Shown here: piece after piece, positions 52,301 through 64,000 of the stretch
Numbering within the stretch: the stretch's first letter is position 1
How the letters are laid out: each line of letters opens with the position of its first letter
Origin: Auanema rhodensis
Taxonomy: Eukaryota; Nematoda; Chromadorea; Rhabditida; Rhabditidae
DNA length: 64,000 nucleotides
Assembly (NCBI GenBank): GCA_964057225.1
Contig: OZ059900.1
Coordinates: 22,893,638 to 22,957,637, forward strand
Direction of reading: 5' to 3'
Translations under genes and position numbers: made by a program
Notes under the pieces: model-generated
Databases searched by the model: none
Told to the model about the DNA's origin: nothing
Seen by the model: the letters and a program-made list of their open reading frames with translations, nothing else

Positions 52301-55300
52301 CACGCCCCTTATGGCTAATATTGATTAAATCGATTTTTGTTCATATGAGTCGTCAAATGCAACGAATTTCAGCGTGTTACATACTAAAATGAAGTATTTT
52401 ACATGCTGAACACTAGAAAAATACAAAAACACAGTATTTCCCATGAGAAATATTTTATTATGCTGGAAAACCAGTTTTTGGAAATTTCGCGGTAAACAAG
52501 GTTTTGACTTACGATTTCATGTGTTCAAACTCATGCAATGTCAATGAAACCTAGCTCAAAATTGTTCCTACAACGTCTAGTTCCACTTTCACGACAAAAA
52601 ACAGGGGTTAGAAAATTAAGGAAATTAGCATATTCTGAGGGCACGCCCCTTATGGCTTATATTGATTAAATCGATTTTTGTTCATATGAGTCGTCAAATG
52701 CAACGAATTTCAGCGTGTTACATACTAAAATGAAGTATTTTACATGCTGAACACTAGAAAAATACAAAAACACAGTATTTCCCATGAGAAATATTTTATT
52801 ATGCTGGAAAACCAGTTTTTGGAAATTTCGCTGTAAACAAGGTTTTGACTTACGATTTCATGTGTTCAAACTCATGCAATGTCAATGAAACCTAGCTCAA
52901 AATTGTTCCTACAACGTCTAGTTCCACTTTCACGACAAAAAACAGGGGTTAGAAAATTAAGGAAATTAGCATATTCTGAGGGCACGCCCCTTATGGCTAA
53001 TATTGATTAAATCGATTTTTGTTCATATGAGTCGTCAAATGCAACAAATTTCAGCGTGTTACATACTAAAATGAAGTATTTTACATGCTGAACACTAGAA
53101 AAATACAAAAACACTGTATTTCCCATAAGAAATATTTTATTATGCTGGAAAACCAGTTTTTGGAAATTTCGCTGTAAACAAGGTTTTGACTTACGATTTC
53201 ATATGTTCAAACTCATGCAATGTCAATGAAACCTAGCTCAAAATTGTTCGTACAACGTCTAGTTCCACTTTCACGACAAAAAAACAGGGGTTAGAAAATT
53301 TAGGAAATTAGCATATTCTGAGGGCACGCCCCTTATGGCTAATATTGATTAAATCGATTTTTGTTCATATGAGTCGTCAAATGCAACGAATTTCAGCGTG
53401 TTACATACTAAAATGAAGTATTTTACATGCTGAACACTAGAAAAATACAAAAACACAGTATTTCCCATGAGAAATATTTTATTATGCTGGAAAACCAGTT
53501 TTTGGAAATTTCGCTGTAAACAAGGTTTTGACTTACGATTTCATGTGTTCAAACTCATGCAATGTCAATGAAACCTAGCTCAAAATTGTTCCTACAACGT
53601 CTAATTCCACTTTCACGACAAAAAAACAGGGGTTAGAAAATTAAGGAAATTAGCATATTCTGAGGGCACGCCCCTTATGGCTAATATTGATTAAATCGAT
53701 TTTTGTTCATATGAGTCGTCAAATGCAACGAATTTCAGCGTGTTACATACTAAAATGAAGCATTTTACATGCTGAACACTAGAAAAATACAAAAACACAG
53801 TATTTCCCATAAGAAATATTTTATTATGCTGGAAAACCAGTTTTTGGAAATTTCGCTGTAAACAAGGTTTTGACTTACGATTTCATGTGTTCAAACTCAT
53901 GCAATGTCAATGAAACCTAGCTCAAAACTGTTCGTACAACGTCTAGTTCCACTTTCACGACAAAAAAACAGGGGTTAGAAAATTTAGGAAATTAGCATAT
54001 TCTGAGGGCACGCCCCTTATGGCTAATATTGATTAAATCGATTTTTGTTCATATGAGTCGTCAAATGCAACAAATTTCAGCGTGTTACATACTAAAATGA
54101 AGTATTTTACATGCTGAACACTAGAAAAATACAAAAACACTGTATTTCCCATAAGAAATATTTTATTATGCTGGAAAACCAGTTTTTGGAAATTTCGCTG
54201 TAAACAAGGTTTTGACTTACGATTTCATATGTTCAAACTCATGCAATGTCAATGAAACCTAGCTCAAAATTGTTCGTACAACGTCTAGTTCCACTTTCAC
54301 GACAAAAAAACAGGGGTTAGAAAATTTAGGAAATTAGCATATTCTGAGGGCACGCCCCTTATGGCTAATATTGATTAAATCGATTTTTGTTCATATGAGT
54401 CGTCAAATGCAACGAATTTCAGCGTGTTACATACTAAAATGAAGTATTTTACATGCTGAACACTAGAAAAATACAAAAACACAGTATTTCCCATGAGAAA
54501 TATTTTATTATGCTGGAAAACCAGTTTTTGGAAATTTCGCTGTAAACAAGGTTTTGACTTACGATTTCATGTGTTCAAACTCATGCAATGTCAATGAAAC
54601 CTAGCTCAAAATTGTTCCTACAACGTCTAATTCCACTTTCACGACAAAAAAACAGGGGTTAGAAAATTAAGGAAATTAGCATATTCTGAGGGCACGCCCC
54701 TTATGGCTAATATTGATTAAATCGATTTTTGTTCATATGAGTCGTCAAATGCAACGAATTTCAGCGTGTTACATACTAAAATGAAGCATTTTACATGCTG
54801 AACACTAGAAAAATACAAAAACACAGTATTTCCCATAAGAAATATTTTATTATGCTGGAAAACCAGTTTTTGGAAATTTCGCTGTAAACAAGGTTTTGAC
54901 TTACGATTTCATGTGTTCAAACTCATGCAATGTCAATGAAACCTAGCTCAAAACTGTTCGTACAACGTCTAGTTCCACTTTCACGACAAAAAAACAGGGG
55001 TTAGAAAATTTAGGAAATTAGCATATTCTGAGGGCACGCCCCTTATGGCTAATATTGATTAAATCGATTTTTGTTCATATGAGTCGTCAAATGCAACAAA
55101 TTTCAGCGTGTTACATACTAAAATGAAGTATTTTACATGCTGAACACTAGAAAAATACAAAAACACTGTATTTCCCATAAGAAATATTTTATTATGCTGG
55201 AAAACCAGTTTTTGGAAATTTCGCTGTAAACAAGGTTTTGACTTACGATTTCATATGTTCAAACTCATGCAATGTCAATGAAACCTAGCTCAAAATTGTT

Positions 55301-56828
55301 CGTACAACGTCTAGTTCCACTTTCACGACAAAAAAACAGGGGTTAGAAAATTAAGGAAATTAGCATATTCTGAGGGCACGCCCCTTATGGCTAATATTGA
55401 TTAAATCGATTTTTGTTCATATGAGTCGTCAAATGCAACAAATTTCAGCGTGTTACATACTAAAATGAAGCATTTTACAAGCTGAACACTAGAAAAATAC
55501 AAAAACACAGTTTTTCCCATGAGAAATATTTTATTATGCTGGAAAACCAGTTTTTGGAAATTTCGCTGTAAACAAGGTTTTGACTTACGATTTCATGTGT
55601 TCAAACTCATGCAATGTCAATGAAACCTAGCTCAAAATTGTTCGTACAACGTCTAGTTCCACTTTCACGACAAAAAAACAGGGGTTAGAAAATTTAGGAA
55701 ATTAGCATATTCTGAGGGCACGCCCCTTATGGCTAATATTGATTAAATCGATTTTTGTTCATATGAGTCGTCAAATGCAACGAATTTCAGCGTGTTACAT
55801 ACTAAAATAAAGTATTTTACATGCTGAACACTAGAAAAATACAAAAACACAGTATTTCCCATGAGAAATATTTTATTATGCTGGAAAACCAGTTTTTGGA
55901 AATTTCGCTGTAAACAAGGTTTTGACTTACGATTTCATGTGTTCAAACTCATGCAATGTCAATGAAACCTAGCTCAAAATTGTTCCTACAACGTCTAATT
56001 CCACTTTCACGACAAAAAAACAGGGGTTAGAAAATTAAGGAAATTAGCATATTCTGAGGGCACGCCCCTTATGGCTAATATTGATTAAATCGATTTTTGT
56101 TCATATGAGTCGTCAAATGCAACGAATTTCAGCGTGTTACATACTAAAATGAAGTATTTTACATGCTGAACACTAGAAAAATACAAAAACACAGTATTTC
56201 CCATGAGAAATATTTTATTATGCTGGAAAACCAGTTTTTGGAAATTTCGCGGTAAACAAGGTTTTGACTTACGATTTCATGTGTTCAAACTCATGCAATG
56301 TCAATGAAACCTAGCTCAAAATTGTTCCTACAACGTCTAGTTCCACTTTCACGACAAAAAACAGGGGTTAGAAAATTAAGGAAATTAGCATATTCTGAGG
56401 GCACGCCCCTTATGGCTTATATTGATTAAATCGATTTTTGTTCATATGAGTCGTCAAATGCAACGAATTTCAGCGTGTTACATACTAAAATGAAGTATTT
56501 TACATGCTGAACACTAGAAAAATACAAAAACACAGTATTTCCCATGAGAAATATTTTATTATGCTGGAAAACCAGTTTTTGGAAATTTCGCTGTAAACAA
56601 GGTTTTGACTTACGATTTCATGTGTTCAAACTCATGCAATGTCAATGAAACCTAGCTCAAAATTGTTTGTATAACGTCTAGTTCCACTTTCACGACAAAA
56701 AAACAGGGGTTAGAAAATTAAGGAAATTAGCATATTCTGAGGGCACGCCCCTTATGGCTAATATTGATTAAATCGATTTTTGTTCATATGAGTCGTCAAA
56801 TGCAACGAATTTCAGCGTGTTACATACT
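49307..56828 (+). repeat. 11-unit higher-order repeat of 3761 bp, two copies
   Basis: Copy 1 is 49307-53067 and copy 2 is 53068-56828. The order in both is K-L-J-K-L-J-K'-A-B-C-D. K has AACACTGTATTT, CCATAAG and CATATGTTC. L has GTTCCTAC and CTAATTCC. J has CCATAAG, AAAACTGTTCG and GCAACAAA. A has ACAAGCTG, B has AAAATAAAGT, and C has CGCGGTAAAC plus GGCTTATATTG. Inside it K-L-J is itself a trimer. The copies differ little: the fourth unit of copy 1 has an extra base (AAAAATTCAGG). The last units diverge from about unit position 180: 52727 has GTTCCTAC and A6, 56487 has GTTTGTATAACG and A7, which marks the duplication edge. Confidence 0.93.
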
Positions 56829-57854
56829 AAAATGAAGCATTTTACATGCTGAACACTAGAAAAATACAAAAACACAGTATTTCCCATGAGAAATATTTTA
56901 TTATGCTGGAAAACCAGTTTTTGGAAATTTCGCTGTAAACAAGGTTTTGACTTACGATTTCATGTGTTCAAACTCATGCAATGTCAATGAAACCTAGCTC
57001 AAAATTGTTCGTACGACGTCTAGTTCCACTTTCACGACAAAAAAACAGGGGTTAGAAAATTAAGGAAATTAGCATATTCTGAGGGCACGCCCCTTATGAC
57101 TAATATTGATTAAATCGATTTTTGTTCATATGAGTCGTCAAATGCAACGAATTTTAGCGTGTTACATACTAAAATGAAGCATTTTACATGCTGAACACTA
57201 GAAAAATACAAAAACGCAGTATTTCCCATGAGAAATATTTTATTATGCTGGAAAACCAGTTTTTGGAAATTTCGCTGTAAACAAGGTTTTGACTTACGAT
57301 TTCATGTGTTCAAACTCATGCAATGTCAATGAAACCTAGCTCAAAATTGTTCGTACAACGTCTAGTTCCACTTTCACGACAAAAAAACAGGGGTTAGAAA
57401 ATTAAGGAAATTAGCATATTCTGAGGGCACGCCCCTTATGGCTAATATTGATTAAATCGATTTTTGTTCATATGAGTCGTCAAATGCAACGAATTTTAGC
57501 GTGTTACATACTAAAATGAAGCATTTTACATGCTGAACACTAGAAAAATACAAAAACACAGTATTTCCCATGAGAAATATTTTATTATGCTGGAAAACCA
57601 GTTTTTGGAAATTTCGCTGTAAACAAGGTTTTGACTTACGATTTCATGTGTTCAAACTCATGCAATGTCAATGAAACCTAGCTCAAAATTGTTCGTACAA
57701 CGTCTAGTTCCACTTTCACGACAAAAAAACAGGGGTTAGAAAATTAAGGAAATTAGCATATTCTGAGGGCACGCCCCTTATGGCTAATATTGATTAAATC
57801 GATTTTTGTTCATATGAGTCGTCAAATGCAACGAATTTCAGCGTGTTACATACT
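56829..57854 (+). repeat. Three near-consensus units
   Basis: Units start at 56829, 57171 and 57513, each 342 bp. All have CCCATGAG and GTTCGTAC. Private marks are GTACGACG and TTATGACTAA in the first and AACGCAGT in the second. The first two units end with ATTTTAGCG. No higher-order order is visible. Confidence 0.8.
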
Positions 57855-60800
57855 AAAATGAAGCATTTTACATGCTGAACACTAGAAAAATACAAAAACA
57901 CAGTATTTCCCATGAGAAATATTTTATTATGCTGGAAAACCAGTTTTTGGAAATTTCGCTGTAAACAAGGTTTTGACTTACGATTTCATGTGTTCAAACT
58001 CATGCAATGTCAATGAAACCTAGCTCAAAATTGTTTGTACAACGTCTAGTTCCAGTTTCACGACAAAAAAAACAAGGGTTAGAAAATTAAGGAAATTAGC
58101 ATATTCTGAGGGCACGCCCGTTATGGCTAATATTGATTAAATCGATTTTTGTTCATATGAGTCGTCAAATGCAACGAATTTCAGCGTGTTACATACTAAA
58201 ATGAAGCATTTTACATGCTGAACACTAGAAAAATACAAAAACACAGTATTTCCCATGAGAAATATTTTATTATGCTGGAAAACCAGTTTTTGGTAATTTC
58301 GCTGTAAACAAGGTTTTGACTTACGATTTCATGTGTTCAAACTCATGCAATGTCAATGAAACCTAGCTCAAAATTGTTCGTACAACGTCTAGTTCCACTT
58401 TCACGACAAAAAAACAGGGGTTAGAAAATTAAGGAAATTAGCATATTCTGAGGGCACGCCCCTTATGGCTAATATTGATTAAATCGATTTTTGTTCATAT
58501 GAGTCGTCAAATGCAACGAATTTCAGCGTGTTACATACTAAAATGAAGCATTTTACATGCTGAACACTAGAAAAATACAAAAACACAGTATTTCCCATGA
58601 GAAATATTTTATTATGCTGGAAAACCAGTTTTTGGAAATTTCGCTGTAAACAAGGTTTTGACTTACGATTTCATGTGTTCAAACTCATGCAATGTCAATG
58701 AAACCTAGCTCAAAATTGTTCCTACAACGTCTAATTCCACTTTCACGACAAAAAAACAGGGGTTAGAAAATTAAGGAAATTAGCATATTCTGAGGGCACG
58801 CCCCTTATGGCTAATATTGATTAAATCGATTTTTGTTCATATGAGTCGTCAAATGCAACGAATTTCAGCGTGTTACATACTAAAATGAAGCATTTTACAT
58901 GCTGAACACTAGAAAAATACAAAAACACAGTATTTCCCATAAGAAATATTTTATTATGCTGGAAAACCAGTTTTTGGAAATTTCGCTGTAAACAAGGTTT
59001 TGACTTACGATTTCATGTGTTCAAACTCATGCAATGTCAATGAAACCTAGCTCAAAATTGTTCGTACAACGTCTAGTTCCACTTTCACGACAAAAAAACA
59101 GGGGTTAGAAAATTAAGGAAATTAGCATATTCTGAGGGCACGCCCCTTATGGCTAATATTGATTAAATCGATTTTTGTTCATATGAGTCGTCAAATGCAA
59201 CAAATTTCAGCGTGTTACATACTAAAATGAAGCATTTTACAAGCTGAACACTAGAAAAATACAAAAACACAGTTTTTCCCATGAGAAATATTTTATTATG
59301 CTGGAAAACCAGTTTTTGGAAATTTCGCTGTAAACAAGGTTTTGACTTACGATTTCATGTGTTCAAACTCATGCAATGTCAATGAAACCTAGCTCAAAAT
59401 TGTTCGTACAACGTCTAGTTCCACTTTCACGACAAAAAAACAGGGGTTAGAAAATTTAGGAAATTAGCATATTCTGAGGGCACGCCCCTTATGGCTAATA
59501 TTGATTAAATCGATTTTTGTTCATATGAGTCGTCAAATGCAACGAATTTCAGCGTGTTACATACTAAAATGAAGTATTTTACATGCTGAACACTAGAAAA
59601 ATACAAAAACACAGTATTTCCCATGAGAAATATTTTATTATGCTGGAAAACCAGTTTTTGGAAATTTCGCTGTAAACAAGGTTTTGACTTACGATTTCAT
59701 GTGTTCAAACTCATGCAATGTCAATGAAACCTAGCTCAAAATTGTTTGTACAACGTCTAGTTCCAGTTTCACGACAAAAAAAACAAGGGTTAGAAAATTA
59801 AGGAAATTAGCATATTCTGAGGGCACGCCCGTTATGGCTAATATTGATTAAATCGATTTTTGTTCATATGAGTCGTCAAATGCAACGAATTTCAGCGTGT
59901 TACATACTAAAATGAAGCATTTTACATGCTGAACACTAGAAAAATACAAAAACACAGTATTTCCCATGAGAAATATTTTATTATGCTGGAAAACCAGTTT
60001 TTGGTAATTTCGCTGTAAACAAGGTTTTGACTTACGATTTCATGTGTTCAAACTCATGCAATGTCAATGAAACCTAGCTCAAAATTGTTCGTACAACGTC
60101 TAGTTCCACTTTCACGACAAAAAAACAGGGGTTAGAAAATTAAGGAAATTAGCATATTCTGAGGGCACGCCCCTTATGGCTAATATTGATTAAATCGATT
60201 TTTGTTCATATGAGTCGTCAAATGCAACGAATTTCAGCGTGTTACATACTAAAATGAAGCATTTTACATGCTGAACACTAGAAAAATACAAAAACACAGT
60301 ATTTCCCATGAGAAATATTTTATTATGCTGGAAAACCAGTTTTTGGAAATTTCGCTGTAAACAAGGTTTTGACTTACGATTTCATGTGTTCAAACTCATG
60401 CAATGTCAATGAAACCTAGCTCAAAATTGTTCCTACAACGTCTAATTCCACTTTCACGACAAAAAAACAGGGGTTAGAAAATTAAGGAAATTAGCATATT
60501 CTGAGGGCACGCCCCTTATGGCTAATATTGATTAAATCGATTTTTGTTCATATGAGTCGTCAAATGCAACGAATTTCAGCGTGTTACATACTAAAATGAA
60601 GCATTTTACATGCTGAACACTAGAAAAATACAAAAACACAGTATTTCCCATAAGAAATATTTTATTATGCTGGAAAACCAGTTTTTGGAAATTTCGCTGT
60701 AAACAAGGTTTTGACTTACGATTTCATGTGTTCAAACTCATGCAATGTCAATGAAACCTAGCTCAAAATTGTTCGTACAACGTCTAGTTCCACTTTCACG

Positions 60801-61276
60801 ACAAAAAAACAGGGGTTAGAAAATTAAGGAAATTAGCATATTCTGAGGGCACGCCCCTTATGGCTAATATTGATTAAATCGATTTTTGTTCATATGAGTC
60901 GTCAAATGCAACAAATTTCAGCGTGTTACATACTAAAATGAAGCATTTTACAAGCTGAACACTAGAAAAATACAAAAACACAGTTTTTCCCATGAGAAAT
61001 ATTTTATTATGCTGGAAAACCAGTTTTTGGAAATTTCGCTGTAAACAAGGTTTTGACTTACGATTTCATGTGTTCAAACTCATGCAATGTCAATGAAACC
61101 TAGCTCAAAATTGTTCGTACAACGTCTAGTTCCACTTTCACGACAAAAAAACAGGGGTTAGAAAATTTAGGAAATTAGCATATTCTGAGGGCACGCCCCT
61201 TATGGCTAATATTGATTAAATCGATTTTTGTTCATATGAGTCGTCAAATGCAACGAATTTCAGCGTGTTACATACT
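57855..61276 (+). repeat. 1711-bp pentameric higher-order repeat, two copies
   Basis: Units 57855, 58198, 58540, 58882 and 59224 match 59566, 59909, 60251, 60593 and 60935 at 1711 bp. Order: TTCCAGTTTC plus A8 plus GCCCGTT (343 bp); TTGGTAATTT; GTTCCTAC/CTAATTCC; CCATAAG with GCAACAAA; ACAAGCTG with AGTTTTTCCC and AATTTAGG. The first units differ at position 10 (GAAGC against GAAGT). A related TTCCAGTTTC unit sits at the right edge (63671). Confidence 0.92.
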
Positions 61277-62644
61277 AAAATGAAGTATTTTACATGCTGA
61301 ACACTAGAAAAATACAAAAACACAGTATTTCCCATGAGAAATATTTTATTATGCTGGAAAACCAGTTTTTGGAAATTTCGCTGTAAACAAGGTTTTGACT
61401 TACGATTTCATGTGTTCAAACTCATGCAATGTCAATGAAACCTAGCTCAAAATTGTTCGTACAACGTCTAGTTCCACTTTCACGACAAAAAAACAGGGGT
61501 TAGAAAATTAAGGAAATTAGCATATTCTGAGGGCACGCCCCTTATGGCTAATATTGATTAAATCGATTTTTGTTCATATGAGTCGTCAAATGCAACAAAT
61601 TTCAGCGTGTTACATACTAAAATGAAGCATTTTACAAGCTGAACACTAGAAAAATACAAAAACACAGTTTTTCCCATGAGAAATATTTTATTATGCTGGA
61701 AAACCAGTTTTTGGAAATTTCGCTGTAAACAAGGTTTTGACTTACGATTTCATGTGTTCAAACTCATGCAATGTCAATGAAACCTAGCTCAAAATTGTTC
61801 GTACAACGTCTAGTTCCACTTTCACGACAAAAAAACAGGGGTTAGAAAATTTAGGAAATTAGCATATTCTGAGGGCACGCCCCTTATGGCTAATATTGAT
61901 TAAATCGATTTTTGTTCATATGAGTCGTCAAATGCAACGAATTTCAGCGTGTTACATACTAAAATGAAGTATTTTACATGCTGAACACTAGAAAAATACA
62001 AAAACACAGTATTTCCCATGAGAAATATTTTATTATGCTGGAAAACCAGTTTTTGGAAATTTCGCTGTAAACAAGGTTTTGACTTACGATTTCATGTGTT
62101 CAAACTCATGCAATGTCAATGAAACCTAGCTCAAAATTGTTCGTACAACGTCTAGTTCCACTTTCACGACAAAAAAACAGGGGTTAGAAAATTAAGGAAA
62201 TTAGCATATTCTGAGGGCACGCCCCTTATGGCTAATATTGATTAAATCGATTTTTGTTCATATGAGTCGTCAAATGCAACAAATTTCAGCGTGTTACATA
62301 CTAAAATAAAGCATTTTACAAGCTGAACACTAGAAAAATACAAAAACACAGTTTTTCCCATGAGAAATATTTTATTATGCTGGAAAACCAGTTTTTGGAA
62401 ATTTCGCTGTAAACAAGGTTTTGACTTACGATTTCATGTGTTCAAACTCATGCAATGTCAATGAAACCTAGCTCAAAATTGTTCGTACAACGTCTAGTTC
62501 CACTTTCACGACAAAAAAACAGGGGTTAGAAAATTTAGGAAATTAGCATATTCTGAGGGCACGCCCCTTATGGCTAATATTGATTAAATCGATTTTTGTT
62601 CATATGAGTCGTCAAATGCAACGAATTTCAGCGTGTTACATACT
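61277..62644 (+). repeat. 684-bp dimeric repeat, two copies
   Basis: The pair at 61277+61619 repeats at 61961+62303. The first member has GAAGT, GTTCGTAC and GCAACAAA; the second has ACAAGCTG, AGTTTTTCCC and AATTTAGG. The last pentamer units (60593 and 60935) have the same 3' marks, so this dimer probably grew out of the end of the pentamer. The final member (62303) has AAAATAAAGC, as does the unit at 47939. Confidence 0.88.
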
Positions 62645-64000
62645 AAAATGAAGTATTTTACATGCTGAACACTAGAAAAATACAAAAACACAGTATTTCC
62701 CATGAGAAATATTTTATTATGCTGGAAAACCAGTTTTTGGAAATTTCGCTGTAAACAAGGTTTTGACTTACGATTTCATGTGTTCAAGCTCATGCAATGT
62801 CAATGAAACCTAGCTCAAAATTGTTCCTACAACGTCTAATTCCACTTTCACGACAAAAAAACAGGGGTTAGAAAATTAAGGAAATTAGCATATTCTGAGG
62901 GCACGCCCCTTATGGCTAATATTGATTAAATCGATTTTTGTTCATATGAGTCGTCAAATGCAACGAATTTCAGCGTGTTACATACTAAAATGAAGCATTT
63001 TACATGCTGAACACTAGAAAAATACAAAAACACAGTATTTCCCATAAGAAATATTTTATTATGCTGGAAAACCAGTTTTTGGAAATTTCGCTGTAAACAA
63101 GGTTTTGACTTACGATTTCATATGTTCAAACTCATGCAATGTCAATGAAACCTAGCTCAAAATTGTTCGTACAACGTCTAGTTCCACTTTCACGACAAAA
63201 AAACAGGGGTTAGAAAATTAAGGAAATTAGCATATTCTGAGGGCACGCCCCTTATGGCTAATATTGATTAAATCGATTTTTGTTCATATGAGTCGTCAAA
63301 TGCAACGAATTTTAGCGTGTTACATACTAAAATGAAGCATTTTACATGCTGAACACTAGAAAAATTTAAAAACACAGTATTTCCCATGAGAAATATTTTA
63401 TTATGCTGGAAAACCAGTTTTTGGAAATTTCGCTGTAAACAAGGTTTTGACTTACGATTTCATGTGTTCAAACTCATGCAATGTCAATGAAACCTAGCTC
63501 AAAATTGTTCGTACAACGTCTAGTTCCACTTTCACGACAAAAAAACAGGGGTTAGAAAATTAAGGAAATTAGCATATTCTGAGGGCACGCCCCTTATGGC
63601 TAATATTGATTAAATCGATTTTTGTTCATATGAGTCGTCAAATGCAACGAATTTCAGCGTGTTACATACTAAAATGAAGCATTTTACATGCTGAACACTA
63701 GAAAAATACAAAAACACAGTATTTCCCATGAGAAATATTTTATTATGCTGGAAAACCAGTTTTTGGAAATTTCGCTGTAAACAAGGTTTTGACTTACGAT
63801 TTCATGTGTTCAAACTCATGCAATGTCAATGAAACCTAGCTCAAAATTGTTTGTACAACGTCTAGTTCCAGTTTCACGACAAAAAAACAAGGGTTAGAAA
63901 ATTAAGGAAATTGGCATATTCTGAGGGCACGCCCCTTATGGCTAATATTGATTAAATCGATTTTTGTTCATATGAGTCGTCAAATGCAACGAATTTCAGC
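62645..64000 (+). repeat. Right edge: three full units and one partial
   Basis: Units start at 62645 (TTCAAGCTC, CTAATTCC), 62987 (CCATAAG, CATATGTTC, ATTTTAGCG), 63329 (GAAAAATTTAAAAAC) and 63671 (TTCCAGTTTC, ATTGGCAT). The last stops 12 bp short of a full unit, so the array continues beyond the window. Confidence 0.9.

Larger units (their letters stand above)
1..64000 (+). repeat. 342-bp satellite DNA array, 188 head-to-tail units
   Basis: The same unit recurs across the entire window with no interruption and no inversion. Most units are 342 bp. Units of 341 bp carry one of a few 1-bp deletions (A7 to A6 near unit position 211, GGAAAACC to GGAAACC near 82, or GGTTTTGAC to GGTTTGAC near 117), and units of 343 bp carry 1-bp insertions. 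Exceptional lengths are 402 (start 36904), 193 (38332 and 40918) and 335 (47604). The consensus holds 57 C and 57 G in 342 bp. Single-base variants are shared by non-adjacent units in fixed orders, which is the signature of higher-order repeats. This organisation is known from eukaryotic centromeric and heterochromatic satellites. I do not recognise the family. A centromeric location is inference. Confidence 0.98.

Noticed and set aside
1-64000. CRISPR array or other bacterial direct repeat system
   Set aside because: The repeat is 342 bp with no short repeats separated by unique spacers, and there are no cas genes.
1-64000. Primate alpha satellite, because 342 is twice 171 and a CENP-B-like motif is present
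   Set aside because: The unit sequence does not resemble the alphoid consensus as I know it. Only the length and one short motif agree.
1-64000. Known cereal satellites of similar length (Afa/pAs1 or pTa-535 family, about 340 bp)
   Set aside because: Length agrees, but I could not match recognisable stretches of those families, so no family name is given. A database search would decide.
1-64000. Transposon or retroelement inserted in the array
   Set aside because: Every unit follows the last in phase. No terminal repeats, target-site duplications or coding domains were found. The only length anomalies are the 60-bp duplication, the two 149-bp deletions, one 7-bp deletion and 1-bp indels.
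1-64000. Assembly collapse or artificial tandem expansion
   Set aside because: Copies are distinguishable by many private variants and by different unit orders, which a simple artificial repeat would not show. Collapse of very similar HOR copies elsewhere in the array cannot be excluded without reads.

Overview
The whole window is one uninterrupted tandem satellite array. A 342-bp, AT-rich unit (consensus about 33% GC) repeats head to tail from base 1 to base 64000, always in the same orientation. I placed 188 consecutive units by hand; the last is cut by the window edge. I set unit position 1 at the first A of AAAATGAAGC, so units begin at 1, 342, 684, 1026, 1368 and so on. All unit positions quoted in the entries use this frame. 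I found no gene, RNA gene, transposon, CRISPR array or unique sequence. The short minus-strand open stretches (65 to 98 codons) are the repeat read through where local variants remove stops. The array points to a eukaryotic chromosome, most likely centromeric or other constitutive heterochromatin, assembled from long reads. I do not recognise the satellite family and cannot name a species. CpG is not depleted (9 per unit against about 9.5 expected), which argues mildly against a heavily CpG-methylated, deaminating host. Layout: unit variants are not random but form a chain of local higher-order repeats (HORs). 1-3077 mixed units. 3078-5126 three copies of a 683-bp dimer. 5127-6837 a second copy of 1026-2736. 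6838-8885 mixed. 8886-12300 a 2049-bp hexamer, about 1.7 copies. 12301-12984 transition. 12985-20166 a 1026-bp trimer (X-Y-Z) with one extra X and one lost Y. 20167-25288 a P-Q-R module joined to X, Y and Z units. 25289-29729 mosaic. 29730-36220 a W-S-T-U-V HOR with a variable number of V units. 36221-41452 an octamer in two copies, each with the same 149-bp-deleted unit, one also with a 60-bp internal duplication. 41453-47938 mixed. 47939-49306 transition. 49307-56828 an 11-unit HOR of 3761 bp in two copies. 56829-57854 three ordinary units. 57855-61276 a 1711-bp pentamer in two copies. 61277-62644 a 684-bp dimer in two copies. 62645-64000 tail. Possible functional signals inside the unit: a CENP-B-box-like motif at unit positions 100-116 matches 7 of the 9 core bases in most units and 8 of 9 in the Z unit of the trimer region. 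An 18-bp perfect palindrome at 50-67 and an 8-bp palindrome at 181-188 both occur mainly in the left third. There are also a GC-rich dyad at 255-264 and a palindrome around ATCGAT at 284-293. The two halves of the unit share collinear short matches about 155-173 bp apart, so the 342-bp unit may be an old, diverged dimer of a ~171-bp ancestor. There is no gene content, so any role is structural: homogenisation by unequal exchange, and possibly centromere or heterochromatin function.
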